Made by a program: the position numbers and the translations under genes. Shown here piece by piece: positions 36,490 to 49,126 of a DNA stretch of 64,000 nucleotides. The notes under the pieces are model-generated. The model was not told where the DNA came from. It was given only the letters and a program-made list of their open reading frames with translations, and did no database searches. Origin of the DNA: Crotophaga sulcirostris (Eukaryota; Chordata; Aves; Cuculiformes; Crotophagidae); the NCBI GenBank assembly GCA_013397455.1, contig VYZB01000209.1, forward strand, positions 533,417 through 597,416, read 5' to 3'. The stretch's first letter is position 1. Every line of letters starts with the position of its first letter.

Positions 36490-37060
36490 AGCGGTGCCAA
36501 GTCCTGCTCCCCTCCCTGGTTGCAGGGCCCTACTGGCTTTCGGCGGGCGCGGGGAAGCCGAGCGCAGGCTGCGCCAGAGGCACCTCCGCTGCCTGCAAAC
36601 TCTTCTGAACTTTGCAGGGTCCTCCTTAAACTTGCCATGTGCGTGTGACAGCCTCTGGCCGGGCTGCGGGAGCCCCCAGCAGAGGGGTTATAAATTCGGA
36701 GCCGGCGGGTCGAATCTACACTGCAGATGTCCAGCTGGCTCCCAGCGCCGCTGGCCGGGCCACATGGCCCACGGGCCGGGGACGGCAGGAGCGGCTCTGA
36801 CCCCACCACCCCTCTGTCGCTTCAAGGGGGATTAGGAAATAACTCAAAAAAGGCAAACCCCCAGAACACAGCAGCCACAGAGGAGGGGCTGCTGATGGAG
36901 GCCGGGGAGGCAGAGCAGCGGCACCCAGCTCTTCGTGCCCCCACCGGCAGGGGACGCGTGCTGCTGCTGCCCGCCCGTCGCTCTGTCCGTCTGTCTGTCC
37001 GTCTGTCCGTCCGTCCGACCGTGGCACCGCGCTCCTGCACGCATCTTGCTATTCAGCCTG
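36490..37060. other. GC-rich, CpG-containing block in the last NFIA intron
   Basis: A GC-rich stretch 1.5 kb upstream of the terminal exon on the transcript. It includes a degenerate tetranucleotide run of GTCC/GTCT units at 36,981-37,016. Chance frames on both strands are Arg/Pro/Ala-rich. A methylation-free CpG island or enhancer is possible. Confidence 0.55.
36981..37016. repeat. CTGT/CCGT tetranucleotide microsatellite
   Basis: About nine tetranucleotide units alternate CTGT and CCGT. It produces Arg-Thr-Asp-Gly-Gln-like chance peptides on the minus strand. Confidence 0.9.
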
Positions 37061-37119
37061 CGCCTTGCAGACAAGGTTACCCCAGAGCGGCTCTGTAATC
37101 CTTCACTGAAATAGGCTTT

Positions 37120-37500
37120 ATTGATTGCTCTGGTCTATTGTTCCCTTTTCAAGTCCCCCAAGTTCAAGTTCATCCTGGTGTTACATCATGTCTCGTTGCT
37201 AGGGGCAACCAGACAGCCCCAGACGTGACTATCATTAGCAAGAGCAGTGCTGCGCCCTCCCACCGCCCGCCAGCCGCTCTGACGTAGCAGCCCCGCTGCA
37301 AACACATTGAAGTATTTATTCTGTCTAATTTATGACCTCCACAGCAAGAGAGACCCCCACTCCAAAAACCAACACTGTTGTATATTTAATTAATCTGTCT
37401 TTCTCTGGCACTTGGGAAAGTTAGACAAAGGTCTAATTATTGTGTGTCGCTCCCCACACTTTTCTTTTTGGGGTGACTATTTGCATGGGAAAAGAAACGG
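37120..37500. promoter_or_regulatory. Candidate intronic enhancer with SOX, RFX and POU motifs
   Basis: Within 380 bases there is a SOX-like CTATTGTTC (37,135-37,143), an inverted repeat GTTGCTAGGGGCAAC fitting the RFX X-box with one mismatch (37,195-37,209), a CRE half-site TGACGTA (37,280-37,286) and a perfect octamer ATTTGCAT (37,489-37,496). Such dense motifs in an unrepetitive stretch of a developmental transcription-factor intron suggest a conserved enhancer. This is inference from motifs alone. Confidence 0.35.
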
Positions 37501-40500
37501 CGAGGCTGGGCGCGAGTCCCCTCCCTCCAAAACACCTTTTTTTTCTCCCCTGCCCTATTGACATTTCATGAAATACTTTAGCTGCTTAAGGGAATTAGAA
37601 AAAAAAAAATCTGATGTGAATGTAACTCCTTCTGAGTTGGTATTCAGTAACACAAATCAACTCATGACATGTTTAAATTTAAATGCTAACCACACACTCT
37701 GCGAGTTACTTTAAAGGTTAGTTTTTAATCAATAGAAGTTGCTGACTCCGGAGTTTTTAGCGGCGCAGTGCAGCTCTGGGGCCTTTGTCTAGCGCTGGGC
37801 TTTCAAACTTTTTTTTTCTTGAGATGATTTTAGCAATGATTTGCAGACACAGAGTGCTATTGTGCTCCTGACTAGCAACATGTCAATAAAGGAGTAGAGT
37901 TACCATGCACTGGGGTGTCAATATGACTCCTGCAGATACTGCTCAGCCTTAATACCAAGGAAAAACTTAATTAACCCTTACAGGATCAACCCAAACTGCA
38001 CGGCTATTTTTTGAACTTCATGCTGAGGCTCTGGACTGCCTTTACTGAGAAGCTACTTTTACAGGATCTGAACTCTGAGCACCTCACAAACAGCTGCATC
38101 CCACTTCGCTTGTTCCTGCACCCTCACTTTGATGAGATGTTTTACGGGCTGAGGCAGCAGAACAGCGAGACAGAGTGCCTTTACCCATCAGATCCTACCA
38201 GCACTGCTCTCGGGACACCGTTTTAATTTAGAGTGCCGTACAGCTGAAATGCACACACAGAATGAACCTCCTTTTCTATCAATTATTTTAATATTAAGAT
38301 CTCATATCCCCCTCAAGCCGCCTATACACATCTAAGTCTTCCTGGATTAGGTCTGAAGAGCACCATTGTCCTTCTGAAGCACCTGTGAAACCTCTCAGGG
38401 AAGAGGAGACCTCCACATGCCAAATGGAAACGTCTAGGAAGCGTACGATGCATTTACAGCCCTGATAGTTGGGACCTGTCAAGTTTTTTTTGTATTATTA
38501 GGCAGCTTAGTGGGGAAAAAAAGAAGCCGGGATCCTTACATTCAGAGGGCTGAAGTATTTCATGACTTCTTCTCAACGTGGTGCAGGGTGTGCTCTCACG
38601 TATAACCACCCTACCAATTCTATCCCTTCACATTCCGTAACCCATCCGATTGCACCCAGAGAACAGTGTACTGCCTTTCTTAAATTAAAATCAACATTTA
38701 AATCATGTACAGTCGGACAATATGGTCAGGATGATATTATCTCCACGCGTTTTCATAAAAGAGTCAGTATTTTATTTCCCCTCACTTTACTTTGCAGTAC
38801 TATTCTCCCAGCGAGTTTTAACTGAATGAATCCTCCAGAGCTAAAGGTCCTAACTCAGTAAAATTCCTGCCACACAGTTGTCGGTGCCACTATGGGTCTG
38901 TATTGTCCTGCCGAGATGTCGCTGTCCTTCCCCAGTGCTCAAGGTGAAACATCAGAAAGAATTCTGCAGTCCAGTACAAGATCTTCGCTTCCCTTTCTCC
39001 AGTCAAATGAAGAAGTAATCTCATCAGGTTGAAAAGTGCTGACTAAGGATTTAATAAAGTGCCTGCAGATGTGTGTCATCTCTAAGGTATTCAACTCATG
39101 TAATGCAAAACAGTTCCACACCGAATGTGCTTATAAAATTCCATTTAACCATTGCAGAGCTCTATTTTACTGTTCTCGGAGGAGTATTATCACACTTTTT
39201 TTTTCCCCCTCCTAATTTACAGCACCATGAAAGTTGAAACTCTGCACTGCCACTATCTGAGAATCCTCACAGTAGTAAGGTTTTATGAACCATAAACAAT
39301 ATCTACTTGACTGAATCCTAAACAGGAAGTCTGAAATGGCAATTACGTTTCTTTGATAGCGCAAGTCTATTTGTTTCTTATGCTCTTCTGGAGATAGCAG
39401 AGACATGCAGAAATCCTCAAGTGACTTCTGACAATCGGGTTCTTTGTATGGGAAGAACAGCAAGGAGACGCTCCCCAATTCAAGATATTTAAAAGGAGAA
39501 AAGCTGAAAGTGCCTCATTGACTCCAGTAGCAGTTTCTGCCTGCACCAGGAGCCCAGAAACAGGCCCATTGTTTATTAAAATCTTCTTAAACCAGCCTTC
39601 CTGCACGTGGTGCCTCACCGCCGGCTCCCAAGCCTAACCGTGAGCAGGACTCATGTGTTTTAAACCAGAAAGACAATCAGATACAAACTTGTTAAATTTA
39701 CTTCTACCTGCACACGTCCTGCCCTAACAATGAGACCTTTCAGCTCACTGAAAAAATGAGGGTTATAAAGTGGCTCTATCTGTTTTTCGAATTAAAAAGT
39801 TAAACAAAAGTCCTCAAGGGCAAAGTTTAACGCTGCGGAAGGAGGTTGTTAATGTGGAATCCAGAACTGGGTGTGACAGTTGGCTTATTTCTCTGGGCAA
39901 TGTAGGTTATTTAAGGACATTCACACGTTTGAAACTCTGACAAACTCCACAGGCAGGAGCTTTGGCTTCACCTAATCCACTTAGGGTTCAAACCTGGTCT
40001 ATGCTAGCCACTTTCTTCAGATTTCAGCCCGTTCGGGCTGCCTTGCGGCAGGACGGGTCGGTGCCATCAGGACTTCAAAGGTGGTTGCAGCCGTTGCTGC
40101 CCCGGGCACGGCTGCACTTGCAGGAAGTTATTGCTGCACGGGCCCGGGCGGGAAAATCCACCTTTGATAAGAACCTAAATAAAAAAAAACACCTTGGAGC
40201 TTTATTGCTCGGCAGCAAAGCTGCTGTTTGAGCAGCCGAGCTGAACCTAAGCCACAACCGTCGGGCACCTGTGAGGATTCCGCACGGCGCATCAGTTCAG
40301 TTGTTTTGTTTGGGGATGACATTTCAGTCATCTCAGGAACTTCAAGGCAATCAAAAACATTAACCCAGGGAAGGTGAATGGGGGCGACAAGTCGTTCTGC
40401 TTGCAAAGATAAAATGAGAACGTAAACAGCTATGCCGAAAACTGGTCCTTTAGACATCACCTTGTGAGAGGTCCCGGGAAGGCTCCTACTGTCATTTGGA

Positions 40501-43500
40501 AGCAAGGGGCCCAAACTGAGGCTTTGATGCAACTTCCAAAGGGCTGCCCAGGGCACGTGAAGGCAGGAGCAATGCAGCTTCTGGTGTGACTGGCTGGAGG
40601 GCTGCTGCAGATACAGCAACTGCCTCTGCCTTAACCCGTGTCCAAATTTGTCCTGCTTTTCTATTGGCTTCTCCAGAGTTTCTCCAGGCATGAAATTTGA
40701 TCCTACTGCGTAAACCGAAAGGTGAATATTAAAGACAAGGTCACCTTTGTGCCTATGGAAGTTATTTTCTTAGAGCTGGGATTAATTATTCAGTAATTGT
40801 ATTTTCCAAAATGAAATACCAAAAGGGACATAAGTAGCATGTTGGTCATCCCCAAAGGGACATAAAACAGTGAGTGAATCTTCTGGTTGTCCAACATCCA
40901 CACCCAGGAGAGTCGCACACCCCACTACGAGCACATTTATACTGCCTTGAGAAAGATAAAACCCATCCCGGGAGGGACACAAGTCTCCACGCGATGTATA
41001 CAGTAGCTCTGGATCCAATGCCTTTTGCAAGAACACCAGTTGTGGCAAACTGCATTAAATTACGTGCAATAATTTTGTAATATGGACTTCTGCCCACTGA
41101 CTATTAAAAATGTATAGTAGTCCAAACCACTTCTCTCCTGGGACCAACAAACTCACTTCAGGCAAGATTTCTGCTTGGGTTCAAACCTCAAGTTGGGAAC
41201 AGCGAGTGTTTATAACTAAGTCACCCCAAACCCTCCCGAACCTATGAAAACACACTCATACAGTAACTCCTGCTGTTGTCCCAGACATCTGAACGTTCCA
41301 GTAAAGTGTCCCAGCTGGCCCCAGATGTTTCTTCAGTATAAAGCAATGCTCTGCGTGCTGGACCCCCCGCTGCCCGGACCTGAAGCTCAGCGGATTAAAG
41401 ATTGACTGCGCTATGGCACATTCACATTTAGCCTGAATATAATACAGCAAAGACTTATCAATGGCAAATGTTTGAAATGTAATCCAGCAAGCAGAGTAAC
41501 GCTGGCACTTTGAGCATGATGTATAAATAATGTATGGGAACTTAAGATCTAAATTAGATCTACAGGAAGAAAACTTTCCCTTTTCTCTGACTCTAAAAGA
41601 AAAGTTCTCTCACAATGAGGTCATTTTTATGCAATTTTGCTTTTAGGCAGAGGGTCTTCCTTTTACTTTGGGAACATTTTGCACATTTCAGTTTCCCTTC
41701 AGTTTTCTAAACAGTTAAGCAAACAAGTTCATTTGTTTGTTAGCAAACTGACTTTGAAAGCTGCAAAACAACTTCTAAACTTTCCATCATATGCTGAAAG
41801 CTAACTGCAGTGACGCTAACCCATAACCCTTGCTGTTTAAAAAAAAAAAAAAAAAGATAGTGGAGTGAAAGAGAAGGAGAAAAAAGGAAGGGAGAAAGAG
41901 AGAGAAACAATCCCATTTTGGTTTTTGTTAGAGGACGGCATACTACATAGATCAGAGACTTTTCAAAAAATAAAAACCCCCACTGTACACAAAGCACAGG
42001 AAAATGTGAGGAAAAAAGGAAAAACCTAAAAGCAGCTTAGAATGTGTTAACTCTGCCATTCTGTCAGCTTAAAGAGTATTTTATGCTTGATCAACAGCTC
42101 TCTTTTATTATGCTTTTCTTTCATTCATTCAAGACATCAAAGACCAGAACCACCAGTGTACCTGATCTACCAGAAGAACTTGTAAGGGTGTTCTAAAGAA
42201 ATGGGGGTATTGGGAGCCAGACACCCCTGCGGACAAGGCAGTTCAAAGAGAATATTTCAACAATGATTACATTTTGTAAATCTTTGTACGAAAGACAGCT
42301 TATTTCCTGCTTTTTTCATGAAAAATAGATTCTATCCATTAAAGTGAGCCCACAGTATGAAAGTTACTTGAGATCTGAGGTACAGCAAGCGGATTAAGTG
42401 GATGGCGAGATGAAATCTTTGAGAGAGACGATGGCTTTCTCTGATATTTGTCGCTGCCATAAGGTTTTCTGACTGGGATAGAAGCCTTTTTTATTATTTA
42501 TTTGTAGACTTACTGGTGGCAGTGAAGAAGTTTGCAAAAGCAAAATAAACCAAAATGAAACAGAAAGGAAAGTCGTAACAAATAAAGGAACTAAGAAAAC
42601 AAATGACTGCAAAAACCTTTTGACATGTTTAAAAGAAAAGCTATATATATTTGCCCCACTCCAAAAATCATAGGGTAGCCATTTAAAGCCAGCAGACAAC
42701 TCCAAGGCACAGCACACAGACCCAAGCCAGCTGTTTACTTTTCAAAGCCCGTGGTGGTTTCTGCATTGATAAACTATATAACCTCACACACACAGAAAGG
42801 ATTTTAGCTATGCCAGACCTCATTGCTCCGTCCCGCTCTCTTTATGTGCTGTCACAGAATAAAAATGATCCTAACACAAACCCTGACATAGTATCTTGCT
42901 CCAGAAAGGACATCTTTGTAGATATTTTCTGAGTTACTGCCAAGAAGAATTTTTTTCGCCCATTCATCCCTTCAAAGTTTTGTTATAAACATAGCCAAAA
43001 TTGTTCAGGGGTAATCAGAAATGACCAAGATGTGACCCACCAGCCAAGTACAGCTGGGTGGGGAGGCAGCGACCCCATGCCCGCAGCCCAGCCAGCAGCC
43101 ACCACACCTGGGTGACACCCGCTGGCATCAGCACCCCTCTTGCTCCCCTGGTTCACACCTCGCCTTTTGCTAGGGAAAAACAAAACAGCAGAGCACATTG
43201 TATCCAACAAGCAAAAAGATGACTTTACAGCCTGCCTCATGGTTTACACTCGCTATTGTGACTTAAAAGTGAATGTGCTGCAAAGGGGTTTTTAAACTCT
43301 GCACTTTGTGCCTTGCGTTTTATAGACAGCCCTGTATTTTCCTCTGCTGGAAGTACAACACTTTAATATTTCTTACGCCTAATCTCACTTATTTCTTTCC
43401 TTTTATGAAATAAAGTGTGCACTGGGACTTGGAACCATTTATACCTTCACACTGGGAACTCCCGTGGAAGCTGGTGGGCAGACACGCTGCTGCCATGGGA

Positions 43501-43590
43501 CTGCCCAGCTGGGAGAAGGGTGAGCCCTTCGGGAGCCGCCACGAGCCCCGAAACTACAGTGCCCACGCTGCGCCCCTGAACACGGCACGG

Positions 43591-43733
43591 AGCCAGGGGG
43601 TGCACGGGGAGCCCCCACCCCGATGGTGGGTGCGAGGGGAGCCCCCAGCCTGATGGTGGGTGCATGGGGAGCCCCCACCCCGATGGTGGGTGCGAGGGGA
43701 GCCCCCAGCCTGATGGTGGGTGCAGGGGGCTGG
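43591..43733. repeat. 30-bp minisatellite with 60-bp higher-order period
   Basis: Units of exactly 30 bp share GATGGTGGGTGC and GGGGAGCCCCCA cores. Two variants alternate: one has CGAGG...AGCCT and the other CATGG...ACCCC. The 60-bp pair at 43,621 is repeated at 43,681 with identity for about 45 bases. Because 30 is divisible by three, all frames stay open and give Gly/Pro/Ser/Thr-rich repeats by chance. Confidence 0.9.
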
Positions 43734-44321
43734 CGGCAGCACCGGCTCCCAATCCCTCTGCCCGTCCCGCGCTCCGGCAGCATGTCTGCAAGTTCAAGTT
43801 CAGGTTTGAGCGAAATGAAACGCTCCTCGGGAGCCTGCAGCCAGCCCTCATTTACATGTGATCCCTCTGAACTTCCCTGCGCCAGCGCGCCCTGTTTCCA
43901 GGGCCCGCCGAAGGAATGTTTTACAGTTAGAGCCCGCAGTGCTTTCTCAGGCATTTCAGACCCAGAGGCCCAAGTTTCAAGCTGCAGCATTAAAAGTTTC
44001 CACAGAGCTACTGCAGAGAGAGGGAGGAAGGGGGGGGGGGGAGGGAAATGAGGAGAACAATATCGTCTTAATTGTCTCTATATAGCTGCACAGTTAAAGT
44101 ATTACTTTTTAAAGGGACATAATTTATTCTGGAGGCACGGTGTTATAACAACCAGTACATACTTTCACCGCAGCGTAACCCGCTCTATTCTTCATTGTGC
44201 TCTCTGGTTTTGTTGCTTTTGCAGAACTCCTTGTTACCCAGTCCCCCATACTGTACTTACAGTTTTATTCAATTTAAGCCAGTTCCTGCAGTCCTCAGGC
44301 CAGCAAAACTCCCCTGAAGCC

Positions 44322-44345
44322 TTAGGAGTTTTGCCTGCACCAGGA
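44322..44345 (-). other. Mimic of the NFIA terminal exon (possible alternative last exon)
   Basis: The minus strand reads TTTTGCAGTCCTGGT across 44,339-44,353, identical over 15 bases to the true acceptor plus the first seven coding bases of the NFIA last exon (35,010-35,024). If spliced to the 57.5-kb exon it would encode Ser-Trp-Cys-Arg-Gln-Asn-Ser, then TAA at 44,322-44,324. AATAAA hexamers follow at 44,264-44,269 and 44,123-44,128. The polypyrimidine tract is weaker than at the true exon. It may be chance, a relic of local duplication, or a real alternative end. Confidence 0.25.
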
Positions 44346-47300
44346 CTGCAAAAATAATCTCCCTGCAACCACCGTTTCTCCCAGAGTTTCTTTACTTTTA
44401 TTGCTTTAGACAATCGGGGAAAGCCATCCAAAGGAAATCTCCCCCCAGCCTGGCCCCCCCAGGTCCCCTTGCAGCGGGGCAGCCCGAGCGCACGCGCCTG
44501 CACCGAGATGCCCACACACGCTGGGGGCTTGGGCCCGTCCCAGGCTGGCGCGGAGCAGCGGGGCGACCCAGGGGTCCCCGAGGGACGGGCTGCTCTGCCA
44601 GCGAGTTGTGCAGAGCCTCCGCAGAGTGTGAGGCACAAATGGAAGTTTTCAGCCACTTCTCTTGCCTGCCCCGAGAGTACTTCAGAGTACGCAGCGCAAG
44701 AGGAAACCGAGGGGAAATAACGCTGTGAGCTGGAGGGGGCAGAGAGCGCTGCCTCCAACCCCCCAGCCTCCAGCGCCTGTCTCTGCCCACTCTGGGTGTC
44801 TGCACGTGAAGAAGACAAATGAGCAGCCCCACGGCGCTGCTGGAGAGCAAAGGCAGCGTGCACAGCCTGACAAAAGCAGGGCACAAACCCCCGGGGAGCG
44901 GGCCGGCCGAGGGGCGGGGGGCAGGGATGGAGAACGGGGCTGCGGAGCAGAGGAACAGCAGGGCTGGCGGTGTCGCCAGGCAGGTGCACATGGACAGAGG
45001 GACAGCAGGGGAGCAGGGGACGTTGGGATGAGGGTGCCAAGACAACAGCGTGTTTTCAGAAGTGGACAGAGGAAGGATGGGGTTTAGAGACAGCAGAAAG
45101 GGAAGAGGAAGTGGGGTTTTGGCAGATCCCGGGTGTACTGGACAAGGAGATCAAAACTGGTCTCCAAATCAACATGGACAGAAATAAAGGCACGGAGGCA
45201 ACTCTGGTGTTCGCGCCACATTGACCTTAAAATTAAAGTAGACAGTGAACTGGAGGAGTAATGAATTAATTCAGCAGTGAACCCCCCTTCCCAAATCTCC
45301 CCTTGAAAAAAGACAGCCAAGAGGGCATTGAGCTGAACAAAAAAAGCCTCCCGAACACCAGCACTTTTGATGTCTGCATTTTTCCTGGTGCTTTGTACCT
45401 TGTTAAACTGAACAAACTGCTCCAAGAAAAGCTGGAGGCTGTGCACCGTGGCTGTGCACCGTGCTTGGCCCCTGGGGTGTATGGCTGTGGGGACGGGTGA
45501 CAGGGCCTCTCCCGTCACACAGCAGAGCCCTCAGCCAGGGACAGGGCGGCCCGTGAGTCCCGCACGGCTCCGTCAGCGCCGCTGGGGTCAGGGTGACACA
45601 GGAGTGGGGCAACTGCAGTGAGGAAGGGCCATCCCAGTCTTTGCAGGTAGCCAGCTCTTTGATGGAAAAAATGGGAAAAACCTTCGCAGCACATGATCTG
45701 CCCTTGGATGAGAAGGGACACATTAGACATGGTTGGCTGAAGGGAGCTGGGTCTTGGCCTAGCTCGGAGTGATTTCCACACATGCAGTGAGATGCCAATG
45801 AAAGTCCTGGCGGAGTGTAAAGTCATTAAAAGAGATGAAATTAAACAATTTTAGTTATTTCTGCTTCATCATATTTGTGTAGCATGGCAGGCAGAATGAA
45901 TTACTACTAATGATCAAATTTAGTAATACTAATTAAACTATCTCAATTTAATTAATGCTAACAGAGAAAACAGACAAAATTACTAATGTAAACCTTGAAC
46001 TTAAAATCAAAAGGTGCCTCTTCACTTTTATGGTGTCACGGAGGCTTTTCTCTGAAAACAGACTGGATGGAAGTGGCTCTTTGTACTCCATAAGTAAGCT
46101 GCTCCATTGTACAGAGAATTACTGCTCTCACACATCTTCCCCCCCCTTTTTTTTTAAATGTGACTAGTTTTATACCTCGTATTCCTGAAAAGCCTCCAGA
46201 CGAGGAATCTGAACTCTGTTTTGACTCGTGCAACATCAACAGGACTGCTAAAGTAGTTACCACTACCGGGACAAATTCTGCCCTTGTTACAGCTGTTAGG
46301 AAGACGACGAGTTTGTTAAGAGCCTGCGGAGTTTTCCTTGCTGGAAATGAAGAAGACAGAACCTAAACTGGCCTATACTTTCAGATTTAGTAGTGTACTA
46401 AAGACCAACAAACTGGGAACATTTCAAAACTAAACCTGTGTTGCCATCAAGGGAGACTGCTTTGGAGTCACTGAGAGGTAATACCTGCAGCCGCAAAATA
46501 AGAACTCTAGAGATACATGATGACTGTACTGCAAGACCTCTCCATAAAGAAAATGTGAATTTTTAACCTTTATCTTACTTGAAAGAAACTAGATTTATTC
46601 TACTGTGCAGAACTATAAGCATAACTCAAGTGTAATTAAACAAAAATACTATATTTCTAAGACAAAGTCCTGCCAAACCCAAATCTTCCTGCTCCTGCTC
46701 TCATCAACTTCAATGAAAGTACAGTCAGGTCCAACACGATAGATTCATAGACATAATCTTTAACCTAAAAGACTACAAGACAGTCCTTCAAAAAAACCCC
46801 CAGAAGAGCCAAACATTATGTGTAAAAGTGTTCCTGCAAGATCTCAAATCTCAGTATTTAGCACATACAAGGATGAAAAAAGTCAACCACAAATTTCATG
46901 TTTAACTTTATCCTCTTTTTTAAAAAAACATGCCTTTTCTGTTGTCATAGTTAAAAAGATGTAGTTACAGCAAAAGCACAAAAGGATACCTAAAGTTGTA
47001 CAGAGAAAGTCCAAGCAATACAGAAATTGTGTTCAGCCTTAAGGGTGGCTTCATTTTACTGGTAGTGATTTTTGTTACTCATAATTAAAATTACGTTTCA
47101 TTGGGTTTTGAAATCTATTTAGTTGCACCTCTTCATGTGTAATAATTATTATTTGTATAGATGATGCCAGAGTTGGGTCATGCAAGTGAATATGCCTGAA
47201 AATATTATGATTATAGTGTCAGTACTGTTTTAAAAATTGAATACTAGTAACCAAAGTAACTAAAGGCTACATAGTCAAGCCCACAGTATACGTTCATGTT

Positions 47301-47582
47301 TAGCCTCTTGATTTATTAATATTAGATTTTTTCTTTTTAATAGTATCCAGATTTTGGATTATATGTTTCCAGTTTTACCTCTCTTCAAGTAGAATATACT
47401 ATAAAAACAAACGCCTAAACCAAGACAATACCTTTTGTTGTTCTGAACTAAAACCAAGTAAAGTTTGAAAGCTACAACTTGGTGTGTTGTTAGCAAACCT
47501 TACTATGAACAGACATCTTTGTTAAATTTAAAATGTATACGGATTTTTAAGAAAATTGCAGTCACTTAGCTGTATTTGTTCA

Positions 47583-47724
47583 AGTGTTCAGGGCCAGGTT
47601 GGATGGGGTCTCGAGCCCCCTGATCCAGTGGGTGGTGTCCCTGCCCGTGGCAGGGCGGTTGGAACTGGATGGGCTTTAAGGTCCCTTCCAATCCAAACCA
47701 TTCTATGATTCTATGATTCTATTT
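47583..47724 (+). mobile_element. CR1 LINE 3' end
   Basis: The plus strand reads the classic CR1 3' terminus: a GGCCAGGTTGGATGGGGTC start, GTGTCCCTGCC and GGCAGGGCGGTTGGAACT blocks, AAGGTCCCTTCCAATCCAAA, then CATTCTATG ATTCTATG ATTCTATT. The fragment is 5' truncated to about 140 bp, as usual for CR1. It is a main reason to assign the window to a bird or close relative. Confidence 0.95.
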
Positions 47725-49092
47725 CTTTTGAAGCCCCAGTCCTTCCCCCTATGCTATTTACCTCTGTCTAGGACAGTCCAGCACTAGGGGAGATGATTAT
47801 CAGTGTCTTGGGAACATGAAGTCTGCTGCAAACTGGAGAGCCTTCCTCCATTAAGAAATGTCTTCTCATCTTTCGGTCCCTTCTTATAGAATTTAGTATT
47901 AATTTCAGAGCAAGGTACTCTATTTTGCAAGGTGTTCACCTCTGGAGCTTATTTATTCCTTGACCTCTGTGTGAAGGCCATTAAGCAAGGGCGAGTCTTA
48001 GAACAGAGGTAGTTTAATGCCTATCCATTGGGAAGGACGTAGGGATTGTGGCCTTTAATTTTTGACCTTCATTGTAGAATGTGGTCCTAATCCTTTGATT
48101 GCAGAATTGTTAAAAAGTATATATGACAGCTGGCAAAAACCTTAATGTTCCAGTAAATGCAAAAGCCATAAATTCAGCTGCTGACCTTTTCCATCCAGGT
48201 CACACGTGACACCTACTGGAGTTTGTCAGGCTGGGTGGAATTTATGGAGCTCATATAGGTATCAGTTGCGAAAGCTGAACTTTCATGAAATGTCTTTCCA
48301 AGGCACTTCCAAAACCCTTGTAAAAAGTCAGTATGTCTGTTTTTAAGGCTATACATTCTACACGCCTTTTAAGAGATCTCATCATGCCATCTCTGCAAAT
48401 CTCCAACACTTAAGAAACTTCAGCTTTTAAATTATTATGCTTTACAAGATAGAGAAATGAGGGCAGGCACGTAATTATTGTGATTACCAACTTCCAACCA
48501 AGCTTTCAGAATATGCTGAAGGTCTGCACACTCCTTTCTTTCTGTGCATCTCTCTGCCCCTCTCTGAAATCAATAGTATTGAAGGCGTATTGTCAGTCAG
48601 GGAAATGTGATTTGATAGTACCCTAAAGCAGCTGCAAAAGAAAGGAAGGAATAAAAAACCTTCTCAGGTCCACATTGTGAGCGTGAGATCAATGTTTTCA
48701 ATAATACGTTTGCCGCCATGTAGCACCCTAACTGTCACAATTAATAATGTAGAAGGAGCTGATTAACTTAAGTAAAGTGTTCTCCACTGTGTAAACACAT
48801 AAAGATCTATAGGGCAGAAGAGGAAAGAACGAACAAAATGTCATTTTTATATTTTATGTGGACACATTCTTGCTTTCTATTCTGCTCTTGTAACAATTAC
48901 TGTACTAGCCACTCTGACAGAGTCAATAAATCGATCTGGGACCTGATGCAGCAGCAAGGCAGACTAATCCAATACAGCACTATCTGCACTGGAGGTTGGA
49001 GGTGGGCGTGGGGTGGTCAGGACATCAGCCAAGTCCAGTAAAAGCAGTACAAGGTATGCAACTGTTATCTTGCCTTATACTTATTTGCCTGA

Positions 49093-49126
49093 TGTGTGTG
49101 TGTGTGTGTGCACATGCATGTGTGTG
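49093..49126. repeat. TG dinucleotide microsatellite
   Basis: About nine TG units, a CACATGCA interruption, then more TG. It is a potential Z-DNA-forming simple repeat within the NFIA intron. Confidence 0.9.

Noticed and set aside
40128..40691. 187-codon minus-strand frame in the NFIA intron
   Set aside because: No domain, signal or conserved pattern, no splice context, and length within chance for one of many frames in this window.
43447..44051. Repeat-containing frames (183, 142 and 134 codons) suggesting a Gly/Pro repeat protein
   Set aside because: The 30-bp minisatellite keeps every frame open because its period is a multiple of three; open frames on both strands show this is not coding selection.
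44234..45040. 268-codon open frame on the minus strand
   Set aside because: It lies in a GC-rich intron where stop codons are rare. The overlapping frame of 215 codons and the opposite strand are also open, the composition is low-complexity, and no domain is recognisable.
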